Below, piece by piece: positions 36,678-46,077 of a stretch of DNA of 56,937 nucleotides (the stretch's first letter is position 1; each line of letters begins with the position of its first letter). A program made the position numbers and the translations under genes. This DNA comes from an uncultured SAR86 cluster bacterium (GTDB taxonomy: Bacteria > Pseudomonadota > Gammaproteobacteria > Magnimaribacterales > AG-339-G14): positions 1 to 56,937 of the forward strand of contig CACESE010000008.1 of NCBI GenBank assembly GCA_902562135.1, in the 5' to 3' direction. The notes beneath the pieces are model-generated. The model was not told where the DNA came from and searched no databases. It was given only the letters and a program-made list of their open reading frames with translations.

Positions 36678-39600
36678 ATTTTGTCACCTAAGCCTCCATA
36701 CTGAATATTCTATTAATGATGGGCTTATTAACATGTCAGATTTAGCTCAAAAAACCAAAGAATTAGGATTTCAGTCTGTAGCTATCACGGATAACTCAAA
36801 TCTTTTTGGATTTATAAATTTTTATGAAACTATGAGAAAAAATGGCATCAAACCAATTTGTGGATCGGAAATAATACTTGAAGGAGAAAACTCTAAGGGG
36901 CAATTAACATTGTTAGCTAGTAACTTAGATGGTTATAAAAATTTAATGAAGTTAATCTCTTACGCAAATACTCAAGGAAAGAGGAATAAAGAGTGTCTAA
37001 TTAATTTAGATATTTTAGATAAACACAAAGATGGCCTAATTGTGTTTACTGGCGGGCTAAATAGTCAAATCGCTAATTCTATTTTGGCAGATAAATTCGA
37101 TATAGCTGAAAAACAAGCTAGATATTTCCAAAATATCTTTAAAGATAATTTTTTTTTGGAATTAACTAGAGTTGGATTTGATGATGAAGAGAAATGTAAT
37201 AAATCTCTTATAGAAATTTCAAAATCTTCAGACATTCCTTTAATTGCGTCAAATAAAGTAAGATTTTTAAATCAAGATGAATTTGAACCTCATGAGACTA
37301 GAGTTAGCATTCAGTCTGGGTATGTATTGAGCGACCCAAGAAGAAAGAGAGATTATCAACCAGATCAATATCTGAAATCGTATGAAGAAATGCAGCTTAT
37401 TTTTAAGGACATTCCAGAAGCATTAGACAATGCCTATGAAGTTTCAAAAAAATGTAATTTAGAAATCAAAACAGGTATTTATGTATTACCAGATTTTGAC
37501 ACACCTGAAGAACTTTCAGAATCGGATTATTTGCGAAAATTAGCTGAAGAGGGAATCCTCAAAAAAACAAAATCTAAAATATTGGATGATTTACCAGAAA
37601 GTTATTTGAATAGATTCAATTATGAACTAGAGACTATTCTTAAAATGGGTTATGAAGGTTATTTTTTGATCGTAGCTGATTTTGTAAATTGGGCAAAAAA
37701 AAATGATGTACCAGTTGGGCCCGGAAGAGGGTCAGGAGCGGGATCACTTATAGCTTATGCTCTTGGCATTACTGGTTTAGATCCTATGAAGTATGATCTT
37801 TTATTTGAGAGATTTTTAAACCCCGACAGAATTAGTAATCCTGATTTTGATATTGATTTTTGTAAGGATGGCAGAGAAAAAGTAATTGATTACGTTACTA
37901 ATAAATATGGTAAACATGCAGTAGCTCAAATTTGTACTTTTGGTACGATGGCAGCAAGAGCAGTGGTAAGAGACGTTGCTCGAGCTCAAGGAAAGTCATA
38001 TAGCTTGGGTGATAAAATTGCAAAACTTATACCATTTAGCCCAGAAATGACTTTAGAAAGGGCTATAAAAGAAAATAAAGATCTGAAGCAGATTCTGAAA
38101 ATTGATGAGGATGCATCTGAAATTTTTGACATGGCTCTAAAATTAGAAGGTACCACAAGAAGTGTTGGGAAGCATGCTGCAGGTGTTGTAATTGCTCCTT
38201 CTGAAATCAATGATTTTTCCCCTTTATATCTTGATGCGGACTCACATAATGACGGAGGGCCTCAGAATTATGCTACTCAGTACAGTATGGAAGATATCGA
38301 GGCAGTGGGTCTACAAAAATTTGATTTTTTAGGTCTCAAAACTTTAACTGTTATAAATAATGCGCTGACCCAAATAAATGCTTTTAGAAAATCTATCAAT
38401 TTAGATGAAATAAATTTAGACGAATTGGAATTAGACGACAAGGGAGTATTCGAATTACTCCAAAACGGCATCACTACAGCAGTATTTCAAATGGAGTCAA
38501 GAGGAATGAGAGAATATCTTATTAAATTAAAGCCTAACTCATTTGAAGACATTATCGCAATGATTGCTTTATACAGACCGGGACCACTAGAGATGAAAAT
38601 GGTAGATACATATATAAATAGGAAAAATGGTAACGAAACCATTGATTATTCAAAAGATAATGATGTAGAAAAAATTCTCAATGGAACATTTGGGGTCATA
38701 GTTTATCAAGAACAAGTAATGCAATTAGCTCAAGAATTTTCTGGTTTTACATTAGGACAAGCTGATATTTTAAGAAAAGCCATGGGAAAAAAAATTCCCG
38801 AAGTTATGGAAAGTCAGAAAGAAAGTTTCATAGAAGGGGCTCAAAAAAATAAAAAAGTAAAAAGAGTAGCTGAAGATTTATGGGATCAAATTGAAACTTT
38901 TGCAGGATACGGATTCAACAAGTCACACTCCGCTGCCTACGCACTTATTTCATACCAAACTGCTTGGTTAAAATCTCATTATCCATCTCAATTTATGGCA
39001 TCTGCATTATCTTCTGAATTAGATGACACTGACAAAATAAAAATTCTTATAGATGATTCGCTTTCTTTAGGTTTAAAAATAGTTCCTCCGGATATAAATA
39101 AAAGTTTTAAGAATTTTATATCTTTAAATGAAGAAAATATTTTATTTGGTCTTGGGGCCATCAAAGGAGTTGGAGACTCGGCAATAGAAAATATTGCTCA
39201 AGAAAGGAAAAATGGTGATTTTAAAAATTTAAAAGATTTTTGTTTTAGAGTTGATTTATCAAAAGTAGATAAACGTTGTATTGAACCTTTGATAAAAAGT
39301 GGCGCTATGGATTGTTTTTCAAAAGAAAGATTTAAACTTTTAGATCAAATGGAAGACATACTCAAGCTCGCTAGACAAGAATCAGAAAATCTTGAAAATG
39401 GTCAAACAGACATGTTCGGAGTTCAAGAATTTTCTTTGGAAGAAAACATAAAATCTGACGATATTTCATACTCTACAGAAATATCAAGGTTAGAGTTTGA
39501 GTCTTTAGGATATTATCTTCAATATCATCCAGTGGAGGAAAACTTTTGGGAGATTGAACAAATTTCTCCTATTAGGATTAAAAATTTAAGTTTTAATAAA

Positions 39601-40140
39601 AGCCATCAAAGATCATGTGGAGTTATTATTTCACACAATAGAATTCAAACTAGGCGAGGAGCTATTGTCTTTGCTACTTTAGATGACAATTCAGACAGAA
39701 TAGAATTAATTATCAATCAAGAAGTCTTAGATGACTCAAATATTTCTTTTAATGGAAACGAAATTGTAATAGCTGATGGAGAGGTAATAGAAGAGGATCA
39801 AGATAAAATAAAGCAATTTGGTTTGTCAAAAAAAATGAGGGTCACTCAGTTACACTCTCTCGAGCAAGCAAGAATAAAATTTGCTAGAAAACTATCAATA
39901 AATATTTCAGAAAATCAACCTGATAAAATTGAGAGATTAATTAAAAATTTAAAAAATTTCTCAAAGGAATCTATATCCAAAGGTTGTCCAGTTGAATTAA
40001 ATTATCATACTAAAGATGGAAAAGTTGAAATGGACTTGAAGGAAAACTTTAATATTTCCCTAACAAATGATAATTTTGAACTTTTAAAAAAGACCTGTGG
40101 GACAAAAAACATAAATTTACAATATTTCCTGAGACATTAA
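36670..40140 (+). CDS. dnaE: DNA polymerase III alpha subunit
   Basis: Replicative polymerase. The 1156-residue product has the N-terminal PHP domain (FCHLSLHTEYSINDGLI) and the family-C palm. PGRGSGAGSLIAYALGITGL precedes the catalytic PDFDIDF, with D394 and D396 matching D401/D403 of E. coli. It continues with fingers, GYGFNKSHSAAYALISYQTA, an OB fold and a C-terminal clamp-loader-binding region. Length is normal (E. coli 1160). It abuts accA exactly. HolC and a probable HolD lie in the same window. Confidence 0.98.
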   Translation: MNKFCHLSLHTEYSINDGLINMSDLAQKTKELGFQSVAITDNSNLFGFINFYETMRKNGIKPICGSEIILEGENSKGQLTLLASNLDGYKNLMKLISYANTQGKRNKECLINLDILDKHKDGLIVFTGGLNSQIANSILADKFDIAEKQARYFQNIFKDNFFLELTRVGFDDEEKCNKSLIEISKSSDIPLIASNKVRFLNQDEFEPHETRVSIQSGYVLSDPRRKRDYQPDQYLKSYEEMQLIFKDIPEALDNAYEVSKKCNLEIKTGIYVLPDFDTPEELSESDYLRKLAEEGILKKTKSKILDDLPESYLNRFNYELETILKMGYEGYFLIVADFVNWAKKNDVPVGPGRGSGAGSLIAYALGITGLDPMKYDLLFERFLNPDRISNPDFDIDFCKDGREKVIDYVTNKYGKHAVAQICTFGTMAARAVVRDVARAQGKSYSLGDKIAKLIPFSPEMTLERAIKENKDLKQILKIDEDASEIFDMALKLEGTTRSVGKHAAGVVIAPSEINDFSPLYLDADSHNDGGPQNYATQYSMEDIEAVGLQKFDFLGLKTLTVINNALTQINAFRKSINLDEINLDELELDDKGVFELLQNGITTAVFQMESRGMREYLIKLKPNSFEDIIAMIALYRPGPLEMKMVDTYINRKNGNETIDYSKDNDVEKILNGTFGVIVYQEQVMQLAQEFSGFTLGQADILRKAMGKKIPEVMESQKESFIEGAQKNKKVKRVAEDLWDQIETFAGYGFNKSHSAAYALISYQTAWLKSHYPSQFMASALSSELDDTDKIKILIDDSLSLGLKIVPPDINKSFKNFISLNEENILFGLGAIKGVGDSAIENIAQERKNGDFKNLKDFCFRVDLSKVDKRCIEPLIKSGAMDCFSKERFKLLDQMEDILKLARQESENLENGQTDMFGVQEFSLEENIKSDDISYSTEISRLEFESLGYYLQYHPVEENFWEIEQISPIRIKNLSFNKSHQRSCGVIISHNRIQTRRGAIVFATLDDNSDRIELIINQEVLDDSNISFNGNEIVIADGEVIEEDQDKIKQFGLSKKMRVTQLHSLEQARIKFARKLSINISENQPDKIERLIKNLKNFSKESISKGCPVELNYHTKDGKVEMDLKENFNISLTNDNFELLKKTCGTKNINLQYFLRH

Positions 40141-41088
40141 ATGGCATATACCTATTTAGAATTTGAAAAACCTATAAGTGATCTTGAAAATAAAATTGAG
40201 AATCTTGAAACGTCTACAAAAAAAGAAACAGATGTTTCTAAAGAAATTTCAGAAATTAGTACTCAAATTGAAAGTGTAACTAAAGAAATTTATAGTAAGT
40301 TAGATATTTGGCAAAAAGTTCAAGTGGCAAGACATCCACATAGACCCCATTTTTCAGATTACATAGAGAATATTTTCACAGATTTTGAAGAACTTCACGG
40401 CGACAGAACCTTTGGAGACGATAGAGCAATAATTGGAGGCCTTGCAAAATTTAAAAACGCACCTGTTGTATTAATTGGACATGAAAAAGGGAAAAGCACC
40501 GAAGATAAATTAAATAGAAACTTTGGAATGGCTCAGCCGGAAGGATATAGAAAGGCAGAGAGATTGATGAAACTTGCAGAGGATTTCAATTTACCATTGA
40601 TAACTTTTGTTGATACACCAGGGGCTTATCCAGGAATTGAAAGCGAAGAGAGAGGAATGAGTGAGGCTATTGCAAAAAATTTAAGTGTTTTATCTAATTT
40701 AAAAACAAAAATAATTGTAATCATAACTGGAGAAGGAGGATCTGGAGGAGCGCTTGCAATAGGAGTTGGAGACCATATTTGCATGTTAGAGTATTCAATT
40801 TATGCCGTGGCTTCTCCTGAAGCGTGCGCGTCAATTGTTTGGAGAGATAAATCCAAAGCTAATGAAGCTGCCAAGGCAATGAAGGTCGATGCAGATAGCT
40901 TGATAAAATTTGGTCTTATAGATGAAATAATCACTGAACCGCTGGGAGGTGCGCATAGAGATTTAGGCGGAGCTTGTAATCTAATTTCAAATTCTATTGA
41001 AAAAAACTTAATTCATTTAAATAATCAAGACATAGAAGAAATTTTAAAAAAAAGATATGAAAAAATTATGTCTTATGGCTTGGTTTAA
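40141..41088 (+). CDS. accA: Acetyl-CoA carboxylase carboxyltransferase subunit alpha
   Basis: Forms the transcarboxylase with AccD, making malonyl-CoA for fatty acids. The 315-residue product has an N-terminal coiled segment, then VARHPHRPHFSDYIENIF, FEELHGDRTFGDD, FVDTPGAYPGIESEERG and VIITGEGGSGGALAIGVGD, the crotonase-fold oxyanion region. It starts the base after the dnaE stop and is followed by tilS after 3 bases. Standard length (E. coli 319). Confidence 0.97.
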   Translation: MAYTYLEFEKPISDLENKIENLETSTKKETDVSKEISEISTQIESVTKEIYSKLDIWQKVQVARHPHRPHFSDYIENIFTDFEELHGDRTFGDDRAIIGGLAKFKNAPVVLIGHEKGKSTEDKLNRNFGMAQPEGYRKAERLMKLAEDFNLPLITFVDTPGAYPGIESEERGMSEAIAKNLSVLSNLKTKIIVIITGEGGSGGALAIGVGDHICMLEYSIYAVASPEACASIVWRDKSKANEAAKAMKVDADSLIKFGLIDEIITEPLGGAHRDLGGACNLISNSIEKNLIHLNNQDIEEILKKRYEKIMSYGLV

Positions 41089-41091
41089 TAA

Positions 41092-42057
41092 TTGATTGAT
41101 ACTAGATCGCTGATAACTCCTCATCTGATCAGAAACAAAAACTTCTATGTTGCTTACAGCGGAGGAGTTGACTCAACAGTTTTGTTGAAAGAGGTTTGCG
41201 AAGCTGCAAAAAAGGTTAATTGCAATGTTACTGCAATTCATATCAACCATGGATATTCAAAATTTTCAGATAATTGGGAACAACATTGTGAAAAGTTTTG
41301 CATTGAACACGATTATCCATTACAAAAATTTTCTTTAAATATCGCTGAGGCTGAAGGGGCGAGTTTAGAATCTGCTATGAGAGAGAAAAGATATGAAATC
41401 TTTCAAAGCTTGATTGGAAAAAATGAGACTCTATTCATGGGGCATCATCTAGATGATCAAATCGAAACACTTTTTTTTAGAATTTTAAGAGGATCGGGCT
41501 TAAAGGGATCTTCATCTATTCCTTTTAAAAGAAATTTAGGTAAAGGGTTATTGGTTAGGCCTTTTTTAAACTTATCCAAAAAGGAAATCTATGAAATTGC
41601 TAAGCTAAAAAAATTAAAATTTATTGAAGATGAATCAAATAAAGATATAAAATTTGATAGAAACTTTTTGCGTAACGAGGTTATAGAAAAAATATCTGAA
41701 AGGTGGCCAAATTATAGAAAAAGCCTTTCTAAATATATTGAAAATCAGAAATCTTCGCATGAATTTTTGAAAGAAATTACAACTATTGAACTAAAAAAAA
41801 TACTCCATGGTAAAAACATCGATGTGAATAAATTAAAAAAATATGACTCCAAATACCAAAAAATACTGATTCTTCAATGGTTAGAAATGAATAATTGTAA
41901 TTCCCCTAGCTCTTCTGCCTTAGACGAGTTAACTAAATTTTTTGTAAGTTCTGAAAAAACTAAAGAGCCGAAGTTTATTTGGGGTTCAAAAGAGAAAGGC
42001 AACTATATTTGTTTAAAGATAAAAAAAGGAATAATTTCGATAGAATCTACCCCATAG
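41092..42057 (+). CDS. tilS: tRNA(Ile)-lysidine synthase, short form
   Basis: Modifies C34 of tRNA-Ile(CAU) to lysidine so it reads AUA codons. The 321-residue product has the PP-loop YSGGVDST (S23, D27), HINHGYS, GHHLDDQIETLFFRILRGSG and EDESNKDIKFDRNFLRNEVI. E. coli TilS has 432 residues with a C-terminal TilS_C domain; little of that remains here. The start is TTG at 41092. The 3' end overlaps the convergent leuA by 11 bases. Confidence 0.93.
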   Translation: MIDTRSLITPHLIRNKNFYVAYSGGVDSTVLLKEVCEAAKKVNCNVTAIHINHGYSKFSDNWEQHCEKFCIEHDYPLQKFSLNIAEAEGASLESAMREKRYEIFQSLIGKNETLFMGHHLDDQIETLFFRILRGSGLKGSSSIPFKRNLGKGLLVRPFLNLSKKEIYEIAKLKKLKFIEDESNKDIKFDRNFLRNEVIEKISERWPNYRKSLSKYIENQKSSHEFLKEITTIELKKILHGKNIDVNKLKKYDSKYQKILILQWLEMNNCNSPSSSALDELTKFFVSSEKTKEPKFIWGSKEKGNYICLKIKKGIISIESTP

Positions 42058-43729
42058 ATTTATTTATACCACTGACTATAGCTTCGAAAGAAGCTGCCAC
42101 CGTATTTGAATTTATTCCTATACCCCAAAAAGCTTTTTCATTGATTTGAATTTCAATGTAGGCTGCAGCTGATGCGTCAGACCCAGAAGATATTGCATGT
42201 TGATGATAATCCGAAATTTTAATGGAAGAATCAAGCAAATCACTTAGAGCGTTAATACAAGCATCAATGGGCCCATTGCCTTTACCCTTGACTTCAACTT
42301 CTTTGCCATTAAAACGTACTTTTAAATTAAGAGTGTCGGAAAGGTCTTTATCAGCCGAATTATCAGAATTGATACTATGGCCTATATATTTTAGGCTAGA
42401 CCCTACATCGACATAATTTTTCCTAAATTCTTCCCATATTTCATCAACTTCAATTTCCTTTCCACTTTCGTCTGTTATTTCTTGAATTACATTTGAAAAA
42501 TCTATTTGTAATCTTCTAGGAAGAGATAATCCGTGATCTTTTTCTAATAAGTAAGCTACTCCTCCTTTTCCCGATTGGCTATTAATTCTGATTACTGCTT
42601 CGTAAGTTCTTCCTACATCTGCAGGATCTATTGGTAAATACGGAACCGCCCATTTTGGATCATTTGATTCTCTCATTGCATCAAAACCTTTTTTTATGGC
42701 ATCTTGATGAGACCCAGAGAAGGCAGTAAAAACAAGGTCTCCAGCATAAGGGTGACGCGGATGGACAGGAAGTTGATTACAGTATTCAACTTCTCTCATA
42801 ATTTTATTTATATCTGAAAAGTCCAATTTTGGATCTATACCTTGAGTCAACTGATTTAAAGCCAAAGATACAATGTCAACATTTCCAGTTCTTTCGCCAT
42901 TGCCAAATAAGGTGCCTTCAATTCTATCTGCGCCAGCCATCAAACCTAATTCTGCTGCTGCTACAGCAGTTCCTCTGTCGTTATGAGGATGAAGACTTAA
43001 TATAGTCTTGTCTCTCTCTTGAAGCTTGTTTGACATCCATTCTATTTGATCTGCATAGATGTTTGGGGTCGATAGTTCAACTGTCGCAGGTAAGTTCATG
43101 ATAGTTTTAATTTCATTAGTAGGTTCCCAAATTTTATTTACTTCATTGCATACTTCTAGGGCGTATTCTAATTCAGTTCCTGTGAAGCTTTCTGGGCTAT
43201 ATTGAAACTGCCAATTAACATTTTTCATTTGAGAAGAAAGATTTTTTACTAATTCGGCTCCATCAGTAGCAATTTTAGTTATGCCTTTTTTATCTTTATT
43301 AAAAACAACTTTTCTTTGGAGGGTAGAGGTCGAATTGTAAAGATGGATAATTACATTTTTACAATCAGCTACTGATTCAAAAGTTTTTTTTATAAGATGT
43401 TCTCTTGCTTGTGTAAGTACTTGAACTTGAACATCATCCGGTATTAATTTTTTATTAACAAGTTCTTTTACAAAATTAAATTCAGTATCTGATGCCGAAG
43501 GAAAACCTATTTCTATCTGTTTAAAACCTAATTCGACAAGCATTGAAAAAAACCTTACTTTTTTTTCAATACCCATAGGCTCGATTAATGCTTGGTTTCC
43601 GTCTCTAAGATCTACGCTACACCAAATAGGAGGCTCTACGATTTGTTTTTCAGGCCATTTCCTTTGTTTTAATTGTACTTTTTTAAAAGCACTATATTTT
43701 GAAGCTGAGCTATTAATAATTTCTTTCAA
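42047..43729 (-). CDS. leuA: 2-isopropylmalate synthase (type 2 LeuA)
   Basis: Condenses acetyl-CoA with 2-oxoisovalerate, the first leucine-specific step. The 560-residue product is the long form also found in Pseudomonas and actinobacteria. The TIM barrel has the metal-binding RDGNQAL (about 42-48) and HPH (H247, H249). A C-terminal allosteric domain with DYHQHAISSGSDASAAAYIE binds leucine. The start is TTG at 43729, since the next in-frame ATG would remove the barrel start. A TATAAT on the minus strand (43761-43756) is a likely -10. No leader peptide fits in the 45-base upstream gap. Confidence 0.95.
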   Translation of the reverse strand: MKEIINSSASKYSAFKKVQLKQRKWPEKQIVEPPIWCSVDLRDGNQALIEPMGIEKKVRFFSMLVELGFKQIEIGFPSASDTEFNFVKELVNKKLIPDDVQVQVLTQAREHLIKKTFESVADCKNVIIHLYNSTSTLQRKVVFNKDKKGITKIATDGAELVKNLSSQMKNVNWQFQYSPESFTGTELEYALEVCNEVNKIWEPTNEIKTIMNLPATVELSTPNIYADQIEWMSNKLQERDKTILSLHPHNDRGTAVAAAELGLMAGADRIEGTLFGNGERTGNVDIVSLALNQLTQGIDPKLDFSDINKIMREVEYCNQLPVHPRHPYAGDLVFTAFSGSHQDAIKKGFDAMRESNDPKWAVPYLPIDPADVGRTYEAVIRINSQSGKGGVAYLLEKDHGLSLPRRLQIDFSNVIQEITDESGKEIEVDEIWEEFRKNYVDVGSSLKYIGHSINSDNSADKDLSDTLNLKVRFNGKEVEVKGKGNGPIDACINALSDLLDSSIKISDYHQHAISSGSDASAAAYIEIQINEKAFWGIGINSNTVAASFEAIVSGINKSMG

Positions 43730-43755
43730 TTTTATTTTTTGTTTTGGATTAAAAT

Positions 43756-43761
43756 ATTATA
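43756..43761 (-). promoter_or_regulatory. Candidate -10 for leuA in the leuA/holD divergent gap
   Basis: Perfect TATAAT on the minus strand, 27 bases before the leuA TTG. The overlapping plus-strand sequence ATTATATAGG can serve as an AT-rich -10 for the opposite gene. No convincing -35 was seen for either. Confidence 0.35.
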
Positions 43762-43774
43762 TAGGATTAATTAA

Positions 43775-44062
43775 ATGAAATTTGATGAGTATATCTTAGA
43801 GGAATTAAGTTTTCATAAATGGAAATTAAAAAGTGGTTTTGAATTCAAAAAGAATAAAGTTGTAAAAGTAAAAGTTAAAAAATTCAGTCCAGAAGAAACA
43901 TCTTTTCTATTCTCTTTATCCATGGCTTTTGGACTCAATTTTAAGGAAAAAGATTCAATTGAAATTCTAAAATTTTTCGTAGACAAAAAAATTATTAAAC
44001 CGAATGGCCTAAGCAATTTTATTTCAAGTTCAAAAGCAAGAAAAAATGCCTGGAAAAAGTAA
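43775..44062 (+). CDS. holD: Probable DNA polymerase III psi subunit, short HolD
   Basis: A 95-residue protein directly upstream of rimI, the position of holD in E. coli. Three patches resemble E. coli HolD when aligned by eye. The N-terminus ILEELSFHKWKLK matches its LQQLGITQWSLRR, the chi-binding segment with the key Trp. The middle SPEETSFLFSLSMAFGL runs on to a DSIEIL segment that matches LTDPLVSDVLRALTVSP followed by LTPEKI. The C-terminus SSSKARKNAWKK matches NPTARAALWQQ. It is about 40 residues shorter than E. coli HolD (137). Its 3' end overlaps rimI by 17 bases. Its partner chi (HolC) is at 49168. Low similarity means another function is possible. Confidence 0.65.
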   Translation: MKFDEYILEELSFHKWKLKSGFEFKKNKVVKVKVKKFSPEETSFLFSLSMAFGLNFKEKDSIEILKFFVDKKIIKPNGLSNFISSSKARKNAWKK

Positions 44063-44576
44063 AATTAGATTCAAATCTTTAGAATTTAAAGATTTAGAGA
44101 AAGTTATGGAAATAGAAACACTTTCTAATCCAACACCTTGGTCTATAGGCAGTTTCATCGATTGTATAAACTCAAGTTATCAAAATATTGTTATCTTAAG
44201 TGACAACCTTTTAGTTGGATTTTGCATTTCCACGGTAAACTTCACAGAATCTCATCTTTTAAATATATCCATACATCCTAATTATAGGTCTCAAGGATTG
44301 GGGCAACTTCTTTTAAACGAATCAGAGAGAGAATTAAACAAAAAAGGTGTTTCAGATATATTTTTAGAGGTAAGAAATAGTAATATTAGCGCTATAAATT
44401 TTTATAAAAAAAATAATTATAACCATGTTGGCAAAAGAAAAAATTATTACAGATCTTCTGATGGAAGGGAAGATGGACTTATCTTCACAAAACATATGCA
44501 TTTGTCATCTTTTGCGAGCATCTCAAGGTTTTCAATTTTCTTTTTAAGAAAAATAATAAGTTTCGATAGGGGGTAA
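44046..44576 (+). CDS. rimI: Ribosomal-protein-alanine N-acetyltransferase RimI
   Basis: GNAT enzyme that acetylates the N-terminal alanine of ribosomal protein S18. The 176-residue product has the acetyl-CoA motif HPNYRSQGLGQLLLNE (about residues 77-92). It also has IFLEVRNSNISAINFYKKNNY and the C-terminal VGKRKNYYRSSDGREDGLIF, strongly RimI-like. About 20 extra hydrophobic and basic residues follow the domain. It overlaps the probable holD by 17 bases and is 3 bases before the aldo/keto reductase gene. Confidence 0.88.
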   Translation: MPGKSKIRFKSLEFKDLEKVMEIETLSNPTPWSIGSFIDCINSSYQNIVILSDNLLVGFCISTVNFTESHLLNISIHPNYRSQGLGQLLLNESERELNKKGVSDIFLEVRNSNISAINFYKKNNYNHVGKRKNYYRSSDGREDGLIFTKHMHLSSFASISRFSIFFLRKIISFDRG

Positions 44577-44579
44577 AAA

Positions 44580-45620
44580 ATGGAATTTAGAAAATTAGGT
44601 AATACCGATATTGATGTCAGTTTAATTTGTCTTGGCACTATGACGTGGGGACAGCAAAATACAGAAGAAGAGGGTTTCGAGCAAATGGATTATGCTGTAG
44701 ATCAAGGTGTCAATTTTTTCGATACCGCTGAACTTTACTCGATACCACCCATGGCGGAAACACAAGGAAGTACAGAAAAAATAATTGGGAATTGGTTCAA
44801 AAAAACTGGTCTAAGAAAAGATATTATCCTTGCAACTAAGGTGGCTGGAAGAAGCGGTATGAAATGGTTTAGAGGGGGTGAAACAAGATTAAATAGAAAA
44901 AATATTGAAGAGGCGATTGAAGGAAGTTTAAAGAGGCTTCAAACTGATTATATTGATTTGTATCAATTACATTGGCCTGATAGAGCACTAAATATTTTCG
45001 GAGGCGGCCTCGGTTTGTATAAACATTATGATCTTGATTCAATACCCATAGAAGAGACTTTAGATATTTTGAATCAATTGGTCGCTACGGGAAAAGTAAG
45101 GCACATTGGACTGTCAAATGAAACTCCATGGGGATTATCAGAATTTTTAAATATTTCTGACAAAAAATCTTTTCCTAGGGTCCAATCAGTCCAAAATGCT
45201 TACAATCTTCTTAATAGAAATTATGAAACAGGAATGTCAGAATTTTTTCATCGAAGCGATGTAGGCCTTCTTGCATATTCTCCTCTCGCTCAAGGTTACT
45301 TGTCAGGAAAATATTTAGATGGGAATTTACCCGAAGGTTCCAGAACTAAATTATTTGGAAGGGGTCAAAGATACGAGACTCCAAGCGCAGAATCAGCTAT
45401 AAAAAAATACGTAAATTTGGCTAAGCAATCTGATTTAGATCCTTCACTTATGGCAAATGCTTTTGTAAATTCAAGAGATTTTGTTACTTCAAATATTATT
45501 GGAGCAACAACAATGCCTCAATTGAAGCTAGCAATAGAAAGTGAAAAAACTAAGTTATCTGAAGACGTATTAACAGAATTAGATAAAATCCATTCTGAAT
45601 GCCCAAATCCTTGTCCATAA
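44580..45620 (+). CDS. Aldo/keto reductase (Tas-like)
   Basis: NADPH-dependent oxidoreductase with a TIM-barrel fold. The 346-residue product has FFDTAELYS with the catalytic Asp and Tyr, ILATKVAG with the Lys, and YIDLYQLHWPDR with the His. It matches the length and PMAETQGSTEKIIGNW pattern of the E. coli Tas subfamily. The natural substrate is not predictable. It starts 3 bases after rimI and is followed by a small GNAT gene after 19 bases. A poly-purine GGGGGT lies just before the ATG as a Shine-Dalgarno substitute. Confidence 0.9.
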   Translation: MEFRKLGNTDIDVSLICLGTMTWGQQNTEEEGFEQMDYAVDQGVNFFDTAELYSIPPMAETQGSTEKIIGNWFKKTGLRKDIILATKVAGRSGMKWFRGGETRLNRKNIEEAIEGSLKRLQTDYIDLYQLHWPDRALNIFGGGLGLYKHYDLDSIPIEETLDILNQLVATGKVRHIGLSNETPWGLSEFLNISDKKSFPRVQSVQNAYNLLNRNYETGMSEFFHRSDVGLLAYSPLAQGYLSGKYLDGNLPEGSRTKLFGRGQRYETPSAESAIKKYVNLAKQSDLDPSLMANAFVNSRDFVTSNIIGATTMPQLKLAIESEKTKLSEDVLTELDKIHSECPNPCP

Positions 45621-45639
45621 AAGCTAACAAATAAGATTA

Positions 45640-46077
45640 ATGGATGATCTTTACACTAAAAAGTGTGAAAAATTTTCTGATGTCACTAAAGAGAATTTTG
45701 AAAGAATTAAAGACCTGAGGGCAGAAAGTCTAGGCGATAAAGTTTATGATGACGAAACAATTGATTTAGATAGTCTTCATTTAACTATATATTTAAATGG
45801 TGACCTAATTGCTTATTCTAGATTATACCGAAGTTCAAATGATGACGTGTCTCTTCAAAGGTTTTCTGTGTCAAGAAAACATAGGAATAAGGGAGTTTCA
45901 AAAATTTTAATGGAATTTATTTTCAAAATTTCTAATGAAAAATTTAAAAATTCTTCTTTGATTTTAACTTCAAGAATTATAACTAAAGATTTTTATCAAA
46001 AATTTGGATTTATCGTTTATAAAACTTTGCTAGAACAAGGAAAAGAAAGGTTTTATATGAAAAAAAAATTCAAATAA
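45640..46077 (+). CDS. GNAT-family N-acetyltransferase
   Basis: A 145-residue acetyltransferase-fold protein. The acetyl-CoA-binding motif is FSVSRKHRNKGVSKILMEFI (about residues 76-95), followed by LTSRIITKDFYQKFGFIVY, the usual C-terminal strand and helix. The substrate is unknown. It resembles ElaA-type proteins in the N-terminal LRAESLGDKVYDDE region, but that is weak. The 3' end overlaps the convergent cold-shock-domain gene by 8 bases. Confidence 0.75.
   Translation: MDDLYTKKCEKFSDVTKENFERIKDLRAESLGDKVYDDETIDLDSLHLTIYLNGDLIAYSRLYRSSNDDVSLQRFSVSRKHRNKGVSKILMEFIFKISNEKFKNSSLILTSRIITKDFYQKFGFIVYKTLLEQGKERFYMKKKFK

Noticed and set aside
43730-43774. Leucine attenuator upstream of leuA
   Set aside because: Only 45 bases separate leuA from the divergent gene; there is no leader peptide with Leu codons and no terminator hairpin.
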